From Chaetoderma sp. LZ-2023a (taxonomy: Eukaryota > Mollusca > Caudofoveata > Chaetodermatida > Chaetodermatidae): a stretch of 64,000 nucleotides of DNA. The stretch is taken from NCBI GenBank assembly GCA_034401795.1, contig CM067369.1:182154445-182218444 (forward strand). The letters run 5' to 3'. Shown here in pieces: positions 34,301 through 42,891 of this stretch. Each line of letters opens with the position of its first letter. The first letter of the stretch is position 1. The notes beneath the pieces were generated by a model. That model worked only from the letters and a program-made list of their open reading frames with translations. It was not told the origin of the DNA and made no database searches. The position numbers and the translations under genes were made by a program.

Positions 34301-34964
34301 CGTAATGCCTGTCGTGCTGATCGTAGCTGACACAGGTCCAACCTATTCAGCCCCTGGCCGAGGATGCGGCCCCTGGCCGAGGATGCTCTCGAGCTCTGGA
34401 TCTCGTCTCCTTTTATACTACTCGTGACGCCACAGGCGCAGGCTCCAACCAATCATCGGTCAAGCAACAGCCAATCGGCGGATAGCTAATAACAACGCAG
34501 TCGAATGTTCTAGAACATTCTAGAAGTTCTGCGTACACGTGGTTATGACGTCACGGCAATACTTTGAAGATAATCAAAGGGGGTTTTCCGTGGATAACTC
34601 AGCCATTTCTTAACCGAGTTTGAAATGGTTTACAGATTTGGAAAGCCAGTCGAATTCTGGTCTTGACCAATGCCAGATTTGGCGGGAGCAGGTGACTAAA
34701 AAGGATCGTCTCGGTACACTAAAAGCGTCGTCCTATCTTGGTCATAAACTACGCGCTCTGTCAAAAATAGTATTTAAGCGTGCGCATGCGCACTATGCAC
34801 TTTAACGATCTGAGTCGTTTTTATAACGCGATTTCTCTCATAGGCTCATATACGCTTATGGCTCTCTACCCAGGGGGGCGTGTTCAGGGAACGAATCCAG
34901 GACGAGCGGCGCATACCCAGCTTGGTTGGTATGGCCGGTACCGATCCGGTCGAACCGACTTACA
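31374..34964 (-). repeat. LTR C (3.59 kb), 5' LTR of minus-strand copy
   Basis: It begins TGTAAGTCGGTTCGACC at 34,964 and ends ...GAGCTACA at 31,374. The promoter block (TATAAAAGG near 34,412-34,422, alternating GAA/TTC units 34,503-34,525, TGACGTCA at 34,546-34,553) matches the other LTRs. It is closest to the plus-strand 5' LTR. Confidence 0.85.
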
Positions 34965-35144
34965 CCACACACGCAAAATGTGTGGTCGCATACACTAGTA
35001 GGGTTGTTCGATTATCGAAAAAAATAATCGATTATGACGTCTGGAAAATAATCGATTTAATCGGATAATCAATCATTTAATCTTGAAACTTTACGTTCTA
35101 CGTAGTGAGGGAGGGAGGGAGGGACGGAAGGGAATGGGGAGGGC

Positions 35145-35191
<47 letters not shown>

Positions 35192-35220
35192 CATAGCTTT
35201 ATAAAAATTAATAATAATTG
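34965..35220. other. AT-rich flank with (GA)n microsatellite
   Basis: AATCGATT-type words recur at 35,000-35,085, resembling ends of common cut-and-paste elements, but I cannot assign a family. A (GA)n tract runs from about 35,148 to 35,189. No gene. Confidence 0.5.
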
Positions 35221-35414
35221 TGGTGCTGGTGGTATCCCGCAATCCTGGAGTTCGCGTTTCGCGGCTGCTGGGCTAGCTGATTCCTGCCGTTTCTATGGAC
35301 ACCCGGCAGTTGTACCTTGGAACCTGAAATGCGAGCACCTGCCGTCGGTTCCCTGTGCAATTCGTGACCCCTGTTGGGTGAGTACCACTATAATGTACTA
35401 GTAGTATTACTACA
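35221..35414 (+). repeat. SINE-like dispersed repeat, copy 1
   Basis: A 194-bp unit starting TGGTGCTGGTGGTATCCC and ending in AGTAGTATTACTACA. Copy 2 at 63,483-63,675 is in the same orientation and about 88% alike. GGAGTTCGCGTTTC resembles a pol III B box and the 5' TGGTGCTGG an A box, so a tRNA-derived SINE is possible. Near the end is GGTGAGTACC, a splice-donor-like string. Confidence 0.6.
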
Positions 35415-36001
35415 AATGGTGTCAGGAGTACTTTGGGCCCTAAATTAAAAATTATTTTTTGTTATTTCTAAATTCTACTCACGATTTTGCTGTTAAAAAA
35501 TAGAATTCTCAGAAATATAAGGACTACTCTAGTTCTGCCCGAACGTCAATTTGACAGACTCTGGCCGCCATTTTGATTTTGTTTTAGTTTTTTTTAATTT
35601 AATAATCACGGAAGATAGGTGAGTTATGGTAAAATATATTATTTATTTATACTATAGCATGCAAATGTCGGGTATATAGATTAATATACCTCACATACAG
35701 ACATCATATACGTCATAGATTCAAGATTCAATGTTATTTATTTGAACTGTAATGAATCGAGGTATATTTTCGTGCTAAGTTTCTATCATCTATGTCAGTA
35801 TTCCGTAGAATGACAACCCTATAGTTTCTGAATTGTTATTGTTAGTTGTCTTCAGTGGTATATGTAGGAAACCGCGATTCTGAGCTGTAGATTAACCGTC
35901 GGCTTTTTTATATTTCTTTATATTTTAATTACAGTTCAATTTCGTTGTTTATTTCAGAATTATTTGAAATAAAGAAGTGATATAAATCAATGTTGTTGTT
36001 G

Positions 36002-36063
<62 letters not shown>

Positions 36064-36562
36064 TTTATTATTTTTATTAATATTATTATTAACCTTTTTA
36101 ATATTAGCGGGTGATCTCCCTTCTAATCAACTAATATGTTTCAATTGTAGTATTAGGTTTACTAATTACACTGAACATTATTTGTTTATTTCTGGTTATT
36201 ATTAATTTTAAAAGTTCATTATCACATTGCTAGCTACTCCGTTAAAACACTACTCAGCGTATGCCTCCTTTCAAGTTAAATCTGAGGAGTTTTTGGCTCG
36301 CGCACAGTTTTCTGTGGATCAATCCTTTACCCACAAGCCAATTTTGTTGGGTACAAGTAAAGGTTTCATTTTGAAAAGGGCTAATCAAACTGGATTTTTT
36401 TAGCATTGGTGTAAAAGCGGTGGTACTACACAAGAGCTGGTTAATATTTTGCAGTCGAGAATAGCCAACGCCGTTCAGAAATTTCATCTTATCGTTTTCT
36501 ATATCTGGGCCGGAACCTGCGACCTTACCGAGAAATGAGGCGATGTTTTTGTCTATTTAAGG
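35415..36562. other. noncoding, with TTG/TTA microsatellite
   Basis: A (TTG)n then (TTA)n tract spans about 35,990-36,105. The rest is AT-rich with no recognisable gene or element boundary. Confidence 0.5.
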
Positions 36563-36856
36563 ATGGCAAATGATGAACTCGCGGTAGACCGCATTTGCCA
36601 ACACTATCACCATGCGATAGACATAGTAAGGCATTACGACCAAACGGCGAAGTTTATCGATATCCCGGCGTATTCTCTGGTCCTGTATAATGAGCAACTG
36701 CACCATTTGAATCCCTGTTCCTTCAAAGACCAAGAGCTGCAACTTTATGACCAACTCTCTCTTCTCAATGATAGGATTGAGAAAATCAATGCAGATATTG
36801 GTGTACACACCATCAAATGCAGTGTGGCTATATATTATATATATTATATATTTTAA
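36563..36856 (+). CDS. unrecognised 97-codon reading frame
   Basis: It starts at ATG 36,563 (MANDELAVDRICQHYHHAID) in a TATTTAAGGATGG context. The first 75 residues have balanced, helical-looking composition with a possible coiled coil (QLYDQLSLLNDRIEKIN). The end runs into a TATATTA repeat and is probably not coding, so it may be an exon or a fragment of a mobile-element protein. I recognise no family. It lies 285 bp before the Polinton. Confidence 0.3.
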   Translation: MANDELAVDRICQHYHHAIDIVRHYDQTAKFIDIPAYSLVLYNEQLHHLNPCSFKDQELQLYDQLSLLNDRIEKINADIGVHTIKCSVAIYYIYYIF

Positions 36857-37136
36857 TACGCTGTAAAAAATCTAGTGCACGTAAACGCGCCCGTTATCAT
36901 TATACGTTCGCGTTTCTGAAGGGCGGCTTGCATGCAGGTATGCTATTGAATCTGGTCTGGCTTCAGAAGATTCATTTAGATGTTCTCCGGAGTTGCACCA
37001 CCGTCACTACTCAGTGAGTTATATTTTTCAGTAAGCATACGCTCACAACTTATTTCAGGAAGCGATATTACTTTTTTAGCGAATATTAATCATGTTTCCC
37101 TGGTATAAATCAACAGGTGACCCATAATGCTGAAGC
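36857..37136. other. noncoding flank of the Polinton
   Basis: No supported gene. It ends at the left copy of the Polinton target duplication. Confidence 0.5.
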
Positions 37137-37141
37137 CTTTG

Positions 37142-37423
37142 AGTAGTATAGCCGGAGTCAAAATGATACCACGTCCCGGAATAACGGGGGAAATCGAGAA
37201 ATTCGCCTCCCAGGCCCTTAACAATTGAGGGCCGCATTTTTAGGTGTTTTAGGTCCAGGTAGCGCAGGCCTCTAAAAAACTGCCGCCCCTAGGGGCCCCC
37301 CTTCACTATGTCAGCACGTAGTGCGACGCCACACCCCCATAATGAAAGAACCCGGGAGGCGAATTTCCCGATTACCCCCGTTATTCTGGGACGTTGTATC
37401 ATTTTGACTCTGGCTATACTACT
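37142..37423 (+). repeat. left terminal repeat, itself palindromic
   Basis: The unit begins AGTAGTATAGCCGGAGTC and ends in the inverse GGCTATACTACT, so the 282 bp can fold back on itself. Inner small palindromes include CCCTTAACAATTGAGGG and CCCCTAGGGG. It matches the right unit inverted at about 97%. Confidence 0.9.
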
Positions 37424-37640
37424 TAGCACATGGTCTTAACGTCCATTTAGAGACTAGCATACTCAGCGGTATACGAGCTGATCCAGCACGCATTACAAGG
37501 TCTGAACGTCCAGACAAGCATACTCAGTGGTATACGAGCTGATCAAGCACGCATTACATGGCGTCCATTTAGAGACACGCATACTCAGCGGTATATGAGC
37601 TGATCAAGCACGCATTACATGGTCTTATCAGCGCCCTGCG
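37424..37640 (-). repeat. left subterminal 67-bp repeats, 3 units
   Basis: CGTCCATTTAGAGAC, CATACTCAGCGGTATACGAG and CTGATCAAGCACGCATTAC recur three times. They are the reverse complement of the right-hand array, so they extend the terminal inverted repeat. Confidence 0.85.
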
Positions 37641-37685
37641 CCACTGCTGTAGACGCCAGCACGAGCAATACGATGAGAAGCATGG

Positions 37686-38657
37686 CTATATATGAAGAGT
37701 TAAACTGAACAGAGTGAACCCCTCGAGAAATATCTGTGCCAGATCGAGCCCTGCTCCATCCGGATCGATAGTGATCTTCATCCCCTCAGGGGCAGGGGCT
37801 AGTTGCTTCACTCTGCCGCCGGCTAAGAAACGTAGCTCTAGGACTATATGAGTCGTTTGCGGGCTAATGAGTCCCACTCGCTGAAGCAGTTTAACAGCAC
37901 TCTTGGCTTTGGAGACATGTGACACCCCATCGACCCGTAGGGTGCCCTCCTGGACAGCTTCTTCTGGTCCATCGAATGGACGACGCAGCAGGAGCTTTCC
38001 ACCTGTAACCCCGATCCGGTGACCCATCCTCGTCAGGGAGACACCTTCACCTATGTAGGTGAGGAAGGATGATCCCCGATTGTAGAGCTTTCGAACTGTC
38101 CCATCGTTTTCCACAACAGTGGAGATGGGAGTAACCTCTATGTCAATGAGTGCGGGAGGCCTATATAGGGGCAACCATGGTTGCCAGTTACCCCCAGGTC
38201 CGGCGCGGTACCACACTTCTTTCTTCTCAAACATGAACTGCCGGTTTTTTGCCAGGGTCAATAGCAGGCCATCACGGACCAACGGCGGGGCACCGCTCGA
38301 ATAGGGTTTGACCAGGTGAAAGCTGAGGTCGTTATTTAGGGTGTTGAGGTCTGCCACCTCTGTATCCGAGAGCTCAATCAACGGCTCGAGGACGTACTTC
38401 CTCTTCGGGAAATCGTACCGAAACACGATCTTGTGGCCATCTATGTCACGACCCAGGCGCCCTTTCGACACATCCTTGAGATCTGTGAGCATCTCCACCC
38501 CATCACCCCCAATGGGGTGGAGGGAGAATGCCTTTGAGCTTGCTTCGTACTGTAGGGCGAAGGACTTGCCATCACTCTCTTCTACCTTGGCAGCATCAAC
38601 TGCGTACACATCTGCGAGGTCGGCAAGGCCAGTCGAGTGAGCAAATACGGGTTCCAT
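37686..38657 (-). CDS. Polinton protein of unknown function, 323 aa
   Basis: An intact frame from ATG 38,657 to the left array. Composition is mixed and beta-rich, with no signal peptide or membrane segment and no catalytic motif that I recognise. It runs toward the left end, diverging from the small gene at 38,696. The two share a 38-bp intergenic region centred on the palindrome GTTTAAAC (38,675-38,682), with CTATAG before this start. It could be a minor structural protein (beta-rich, near other structural candidates), but that is a guess. Confidence 0.7.
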   Translation of the reverse strand: MEPVFAHSTGLADLADVYAVDAAKVEESDGKSFALQYEASSKAFSLHPIGGDGVEMLTDLKDVSKGRLGRDIDGHKIVFRYDFPKRKYVLEPLIELSDTEVADLNTLNNDLSFHLVKPYSSGAPPLVRDGLLLTLAKNRQFMFEKKEVWYRAGPGGNWQPWLPLYRPPALIDIEVTPISTVVENDGTVRKLYNRGSSFLTYIGEGVSLTRMGHRIGVTGGKLLLRRPFDGPEEAVQEGTLRVDGVSHVSKAKSAVKLLQRVGLISPQTTHIVLELRFLAGGRVKQLAPAPEGMKITIDPDGAGLDLAQIFLEGFTLFSLTLHI

Positions 38658-38695
38658 AGCACGCTATAGGAGGGGTTTAAACGAGACATATAACC
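38658..38695. promoter_or_regulatory. divergent Polinton promoter
   Basis: The palindrome GTTTAAAC at 38,675-38,682 is followed on the plus side by ATATAACC-ATG and on the minus side by CCTATAGCGTGCT-ATG. It fits the motif seen before most genes of this element. Confidence 0.6.
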
Positions 38696-39078
38696 ATGCT
38701 GGTGGTCCGACTGCTGCTCTCCGGTGGTGAGAACATAATCTCACCCTCTCTAGAGGGGAGACAGGGGGTACAGTACCGTATAGAATGGGTCCTCTTCGAG
38801 GTGCCCCAGTGGGGCACAACATACATACACGCCGATGTGCTGCATCAACCTCCGGGCGTGCACACAGCAGCTCACTGGTAGAAGTCGGCCGGGATGTGAT
38901 AGAGTATCTACCAGGTGCCAACATCAACCTATGGAAAGCTATCAGTCCTAGCCTGTTCACACCTGTAAATCACCTGTTTGACAAGCCCTCCATTAACATA
39001 TACGCCAGCACGGATGGGATATCGGATGCCCATTTAGAGTTTACACTCTTATTACTCATTGACCTGACGACAACGTGA
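38696..39078 (+). pseudogene. small Polinton gene, broken about once
   Basis: Coding-like sequence from ATG 38,696 (MLVVRLLLSGGENIISPSLE) to about 39,078, of about 125 codons. I recognise no domain. The promoter motif lies directly upstream and the next gene follows at once. It appears broken about once. Confidence 0.45.
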
Positions 39079-39110
39079 TATCATACCAGCAATATCTGTC
39101 CCTTGCCGCG

Positions 39111-39644
39111 ATGCTGAAGAAAGAGGGTTGCCCCTTCATGACCACTGCACAAAACGAACAGATGCTCGCACAGCAACAGATCTGTCAACAAGAAGGAGAG
39201 CGCCTACAGCGGGAGAACTGGTATCAACAGAATGCGCGCGGGGCAAGGAGGCACGGGGGGAATTTCCAATACTGGCAGGCCCTCCTGGAGGAGAGTAAGC
39301 GGGATGCAGGAGACTTGACAGACGACGATCGGCCAGATGTCTACGACGATGAGCCAGGTGTCTTCACGGACGAGGATGAGCCAGAGGTCATACAGTGGGA
39401 AGAGGAGATGGCGCGGAAGTATAAGATCAAGAAAGCCATCCAGCGGCGGACCTACTATCTTGGTGATAAGGTGAAGTTCCAGATGTCACGTCTCAGAACG
39501 CTACTGGCACCCGACATAGTGCTGGATGACCACGTTCTAAGAGCCATCTGTCTCAAGACCGAAAAGCTGGCAGGGTTTGCCAGACTCTCCAAAATGAACC
39601 CTTCTATGTCTCATAAGCAGATTCTGCAGGTGATGTCGGTTTAA
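39111..39644 (+). CDS. Polinton protein of unknown function, about 177 aa
   Basis: The first ATG in the open frame is 39,111 (MLKKEGCPFMTTAQNEQMLA); the frame is open from 39,075 without an ATG. Residues 15-65 are Gln/Arg-rich and helical. A strongly acidic stretch follows (DLTDDDRPDVYDDE, TDEDEPEV), then a basic helical C-terminus (KYKIKKAIQRRTYYLGDKVK). No catalytic motif. It could be a scaffolding or DNA-associated virion component. The next promoter motif overlaps its stop codon. Confidence 0.6.
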   Translation: MLKKEGCPFMTTAQNEQMLAQQQICQQEGERLQRENWYQQNARGARRHGGNFQYWQALLEESKRDAGDLTDDDRPDVYDDEPGVFTDEDEPEVIQWEEEMARKYKIKKAIQRRTYYLGDKVKFQMSRLRTLLAPDIVLDDHVLRAICLKTEKLAGFARLSKMNPSMSHKQILQVMSV

Positions 39645-39658
39645 GCCCCATGTATACT
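39639..39658 (+). promoter_or_regulatory. Polinton gene-start motif
   Basis: GTTTAAGCCCCATGTATACT sits directly before ATG 39,659. It has the same TTTAAGCC plus TATA-type arrangement as the other sites. Confidence 0.6.
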
Positions 39659-40288
39659 ATGGCAAAATCAGAGTGGCGGAAGCAACCAGAACTATACCCC
39701 TCCCTGACTGCTGACGAGGGCGGTACCATCCACGGCTGGCGACTCCAGCAGATAGATACCATCAGGCAGAATCTCGTCCATGAGGCAGAAAAGTATGGCA
39801 GAACGCGCAGTCGATATAAGACAGCCTACAACGTCCTCGCGCATACAACCACTGCTGCGGGCGTGATTGGAGCCAGTGCTGGTGTGGCAGCAGTGGCCAC
39901 TCTCACTACAGGGATGGGTGCCTCGTCGCCATCCTTCTGGGTGGCGTGACACTAGCCACCACTGTCTTGGCTACGGGCTTGGGGGGGGGGGGGGGGGTGG
40001 CAGCGGCAGATCACAAGGAGGTTGGAGAAGCATGCTAAGTATGTGACACTAGCACAGAGTATGCTACGGACTATCGACGAGTCTGTCAGCAAAGCTCTCG
40101 AGGATGGCCAGGTCACCGATGAGGAGTACCGCCATATATTGAAGGTCCAAGCCCTGTACCGCACTGAGAAACCTAAAGTGCGACAGCAATACCTCAAAGG
40201 CTCCAGCGGGCGGGTTGATATGGAGGAGTTAAAAAACGAGATGTTACGGCGAGGTCACCTCGCCGGTCTCTGGAGCAACTACAAATAA
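39659..40288 (+). pseudogene. Polinton membrane-associated protein, broken about once
   Basis: Start chosen at ATG 39,659 because the promoter motif ends there. The N-terminal part is helical (MAKSEWRKQPELYPSL). It is followed by a Gly/Ala-rich hydrophobic region (TTAAGVIGASAGVAAVATL) likely to enter a membrane, and a charged helical C-terminus (KYVTLAQSMLRTIDESVSKA, DGQVTDEEYRHIL). A similar C-terminal motif seems familiar from other Polinton proteins, but I cannot name a function. About one break. Confidence 0.6.
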
Positions 40289-40300
40289 TGTGCTGCGTTA

Positions 40301-40321
40301 GCTTTAAGAACACCAGTATAG
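40301..40321 (+). promoter_or_regulatory. Polinton gene-start motif
   Basis: GCTTTAAGAACACCAGTATAG precedes ATG 40,322. Confidence 0.55.
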
Positions 40322-41617
40322 ATGGCCTTCCCACGGGACCTCACGACAGTCAACCGGAGCCAACCGCCCCTCCTGGGTACACTCTTGACTGGCCTGAGAG
40401 GCCTTCTTGATGATATACCAGAGCTAACACCTTTCTCTATCACAGTGGATGGACGGGCCCGAATTAGCTTCTCCGTCAACCCACGACCACTGACGAACCA
40501 CCCCATCACCATCAGGGATGCGAAGCAAGCTCATACTTGGATGGCTGCTCCAAGCCTCTCATACTGGAATCAGCAGCTGAACTTTGCCGTGTGGTGTGCC
40601 ACGGCAGCCTGTGGAGTAAGTTCCACCATGCTTCACTCCTATTCTGGTACTCCTGAAGCTGTGCTCATCGCCAGCTGTCTCAGATTCCACGTGTACTTCA
40701 CTGTGCGACGAATCCTCCATGAGCTGGGTGCAAGCCTCCCTGATACAAACGACTTAGACCCACAGCTCAACAGTCATAGCGTCTCAGCGGCCAGCAGACT
40801 ACAGAGAGAGTTCAGAGCTCACCCAGACTATCGGTGGCATGGCGGCGACAACCACGGTCTAGGGGTTATGTACGGTGGCCCGGGACGTGACTACTCAGGA
40901 TTTCCCTATCGAACACCCCGACGAGTAGGCCGTCAGAAGACAGCGACATTCTCGTTCGATCCAGACTCCGATCCTGGAGCGATAGTGCAGAATATGCACA
41001 TCACTGGAATCCGGCAGGACTCCCCAGATGCATGGAAGTACTTTGTCCCACACACCACCTCGGGCCTCACACCAGCAGGGATCGTTGGGATCAACCAGTC
41101 CCTGGAAGCCCTGTGCTACTACCTCCTTACGGCGCAGACCAAGCTGCGTCATTCCATAGATGGTGTCAGCGGAGCAGAGGTCCAGGCCATGTTCATCAGT
41201 CTCGTTGAGGATATGATCATCGTGGCAGATCCCAGCAGTCTTATTGCTAAGTTCCAGCAGGGGCTGCAGAAGGCCCATCGCAAACTTGACTTTGCTCTTT
41301 CACCACACCTACGGTTGATTCCGAGCAACATGATCGTGAACATCGAGGACCTCCAAGTCAGGGGCTATAACAACATGATAGTCGAGGGGAGTTCTCCCGG
41401 TGCCCACTTCGGTTTCAACGCGGATATCAACACACCCAGACGTAATACGGGCCATACAGTCATTCCGACACTGCAGCCAGTCGACACGGCGCTTCCCATG
41501 GCAGCGCCAACCCCACCACTGCAGCCAGTCACCACGACACCACTTCCCGGGGCAGCGCTACGAGTGGTGTCAGGCCTAACTATCGTGGTGCTCGGGATCA
41601 GCCTACTCCGCCGCTAG
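40322..41617 (+). CDS. large tail-anchored Polinton protein, 431 aa
   Basis: Intact frame from ATG 40,322. The middle region (SYWNQQLNFAVWCATAACGV, RFHVYFTVRRILHELGASLP, NHGLGVMYGG) resembles a conserved large protein I associate with metazoan Polintons, from memory only. Residues 360-410 are Pro/Thr-rich with two VIPTLQPV/PPLQPVTTTP-like repeats. The last 20 residues form one membrane segment (RVVSGLTIVVLGISLLRR), so it should sit in a membrane with the bulk in the cytoplasm or particle. It is probably a virion protein, though not proven. Confidence 0.75.
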   Translation: MAFPRDLTTVNRSQPPLLGTLLTGLRGLLDDIPELTPFSITVDGRARISFSVNPRPLTNHPITIRDAKQAHTWMAAPSLSYWNQQLNFAVWCATAACGVSSTMLHSYSGTPEAVLIASCLRFHVYFTVRRILHELGASLPDTNDLDPQLNSHSVSAASRLQREFRAHPDYRWHGGDNHGLGVMYGGPGRDYSGFPYRTPRRVGRQKTATFSFDPDSDPGAIVQNMHITGIRQDSPDAWKYFVPHTTSGLTPAGIVGINQSLEALCYYLLTAQTKLRHSIDGVSGAEVQAMFISLVEDMIIVADPSSLIAKFQQGLQKAHRKLDFALSPHLRLIPSNMIVNIEDLQVRGYNNMIVEGSSPGAHFGFNADINTPRRNTGHTVIPTLQPVDTALPMAAPTPPLQPVTTTPLPGAALRVVSGLTIVVLGISLLRR

Positions 41618-41743
41618 CAAATCAGCTATCTCGTCCGTCTCGGCTGGGACCACAGTGAGACACTGAGCCAGCTTGGCCTGCCCAACAGCCCCTATACACG
41701 CTGCCAACATGCACATCCAAGGGCTGGAGGGTTCCGCAGTGCA

Positions 41744-42079
41744 TCAATTTTCCAGCTTGTAGTATCGCAGAGCCTTGTTCAGCTCTGAGTTAGGTGAGGC
41801 CATGGAGGTCCGCAACTGCTGGAACACATCTGACAGATACTCCCGATCCGTGTAGAAACCTTTAGTTCGCTGGAGCTGCTCGACGATACTCCCACCCATG
41901 ATAAGGTATTCGAGGAAGCAGATCTGCCCCTTTCCAAATCCTAGATAGAGCTTCACAGCTGTCAGCTCCTCTGTCAGCTCAGCACCAGAGAGCTGAGCGA
42001 GCTCATCTGGCATCTTCTTCTTGTAGGCCTTCAGCTCCCTCTGGAAGACCTCATAGTACTTCTCGCATAGCGTGGACAT
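41744..42079 (-). CDS. Polinton protein of unknown function, 111 aa
   Basis: Intact frame from ATG 42,079 (MSTLCEKYYEVFQRELKAYK), mostly helical and charged with one short hydrophobic patch (GQICFLEYLIMGGSIV). It diverges from 42,103. TTAAAC touches the ATG, and the 23-bp intergenic region is shared with the plus-strand gene. No known domain. Confidence 0.6.
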   Translation of the reverse strand: MSTLCEKYYEVFQRELKAYKKKMPDELAQLSGAELTEELTAVKLYLGFGKGQICFLEYLIMGGSIVEQLQRTKGFYTDREYLSDVFQQLRTSMASPNSELNKALRYYKLEN

Positions 42080-42102
42080 GTTTAAGATGCCTCAATAGAG
42101 AG
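42080..42102. promoter_or_regulatory. 23-bp divergent gene-start motif
   Basis: GTTTAAGATGCCTCAATAGAGAG lies between ATG 42,079 (minus) and ATG 42,103 (plus). Confidence 0.5.
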
Positions 42103-42330
42103 ATGAATATTCCTGAGTACAAACCCGGCAACCTGGCAGATGCAGACTGGGAAGATCTTATTAGCTCACTCGACAGGGAACACAGGTGTTTAACTGCGTT
42201 GTATACTCAGGGTTTAAACAATGCCGTCAATGGTACAGATCGTGAAGCAACTGCCCGAGAGCCAGATGAGTCTTCAAAAGGTAGAGAACCTGCTGCGAAC
42301 CAAGACAGAGAAGTTACTGACACAGGCTAA
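42103..42330 (+). CDS. small Polinton reading frame, 75 aa, uncertain
   Basis: Starts at ATG 42,103 after the motif (MNIPEYKPGNLADADWEDLI). The first 40 residues look coding. The rest overlaps the next gene by about 110 bp and is rich in charged residues. The 5' end may be a real short gene whose tail runs into the overlap. No domain. Confidence 0.35.
   Translation: MNIPEYKPGNLADADWEDLISSLDREHRCLTALYTQGLNNAVNGTDREATAREPDESSKGREPAANQDREVTDTG
42188..42220 (+). promoter_or_regulatory. Polinton gene-start motif, double TTTAA
   Basis: GTTTAAC (42,188), GTATACTCAGG (42,201) and GTTTAAAC (42,212) stand before ATG 42,221. The same three-part layout recurs before the capsid-like gene at 45,293-45,324. 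Confidence 0.6.
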
Positions 42331-42622
42331 ACCTCTGGCAGTCCATGTCGCCAGTAACGTGGCGGCAAATGTGGCTGTGGTGAAGATGACAGGGGGAAAT
42401 GAAGTTCTTCCTGCCGCCACTGCGGCTGTCCTCGCTACCGTAGTGAGTGGGGTGGCCGGCCACTGTCTCGGAATAACTCATCCCATCCCAAAGATCGCCC
42501 TCAGTGGTGCCGCCTACACTGCCGCTGCCAAGATCATGGGTGAACGTGTTACACTAATGGAGGCCACGGTTCTAGGGCTAGCAACGAGTGCAATGGCCGA
42601 GATCATCGTCGCCTATGTTTAA
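42221..42622 (+). CDS. Polinton small membrane protein, 133 aa
   Basis: Intact frame from ATG 42,221. The N-terminal 40 residues are polar and helical. Then come two or three hydrophobic segments rich in Ala, Val and Gly (NVAANVAVVKMTGG, VLPAATAAVLATVVSGVAG, ALSGAAYTAAAKIMG, LGLATSAMAEIIVAYV). It should be a multi-pass membrane protein, as several Polinton and virophage accessory proteins are. No family recognised. The next motif overlaps its stop codon. Confidence 0.65.
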   Translation: MPSMVQIVKQLPESQMSLQKVENLLRTKTEKLLTQAKPLAVHVASNVAANVAVVKMTGGNEVLPAATAAVLATVVSGVAGHCLGITHPIPKIALSGAAYTAAAKIMGERVTLMEATVLGLATSAMAEIIVAYV

Positions 42623-42641
42623 CCCTTCTGAATAGTGAGAG
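42617..42641 (+). promoter_or_regulatory. Polinton gene-start motif
   Basis: GTTTAACCCTTCTG then AATAGTGAGAG precede ATG 42,642. Confidence 0.55.
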
Positions 42642-42887
42642 ATGGATGACGAGACCCCTGCAGCATATGAGGCATGGCGGGCTGGTGGGTGGTGTGTAGT
42701 CCATAGTCGAGCATGCGGCCTGAGGATTGCCGATGCCCAGGAATGGACGACCGCCCACAAGGCGTGCCCCTGCAGAGAGGGCCAGTACCCTGAGCACTGC
42801 TACCTATTCCCTTGGCCAACTGCGTGGTCCTCCTATGCCCAACTATTTCACTGGGGTATGACTAGTGGGTTTAAGCCGCGTATATAG
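42642..42887 (+). CDS. Cys-rich small Polinton protein, 81 aa
   Basis: Starts at ATG 42,642. It contains six Cys and several Trp and His (GGWCVVHSRACG, KACPCREGQYPEHCYLFPW). The arrangement could bind zinc or form disulphides. No family recognised. It lies in a row of small plus-strand genes, each with its own motif. Confidence 0.55.
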   Translation: MDDETPAAYEAWRAGGWCVVHSRACGLRIADAQEWTTAHKACPCREGQYPEHCYLFPWPTAWSSYAQLFHWGMTSGFKPRI

Positions 42888-42891
42888 CACT
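42869..42891 (+). promoter_or_regulatory. Polinton gene-start motif
   Basis: GTTTAAGCCGCGTATATAG then CACT before ATG 42,892. This is the clearest TTTAAGCC plus TATATA case. Confidence 0.65.

Larger units (their letters stand above)
22386..34964 (-). mobile_element. long-LTR Gypsy tandem, minus-strand copy (fossil)
   Basis: From right to left: LTR C (34,964-31,374), PBS, gag, protease, partial RT, 3' region, LTR B (26,731-23,150), a second PBS and a second partial gag. The LTRs are 3,591 and 3,582 bp. A shared LTR between two bodies points to unequal recombination between LTRs or tandem insertion. Both bodies are broken, with many breaks. The LTRs look nearly 20% apart where compared, so the element is old. 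Confidence 0.85.

Noticed and set aside
35000-35090. hAT or MITE terminus (AATCGATT words)
   Set aside because: No matching inverted end or target duplication found nearby.
35990-36205. Poly-leucine frame
   Set aside because: It is the TTG/TTA microsatellite; there is no signal peptide or domain beyond it.
38664-38960. Minus-strand frame opposite the small gene at 38,696
   Set aside because: It has no motif at its start and would overlap the divergent promoter and gene.
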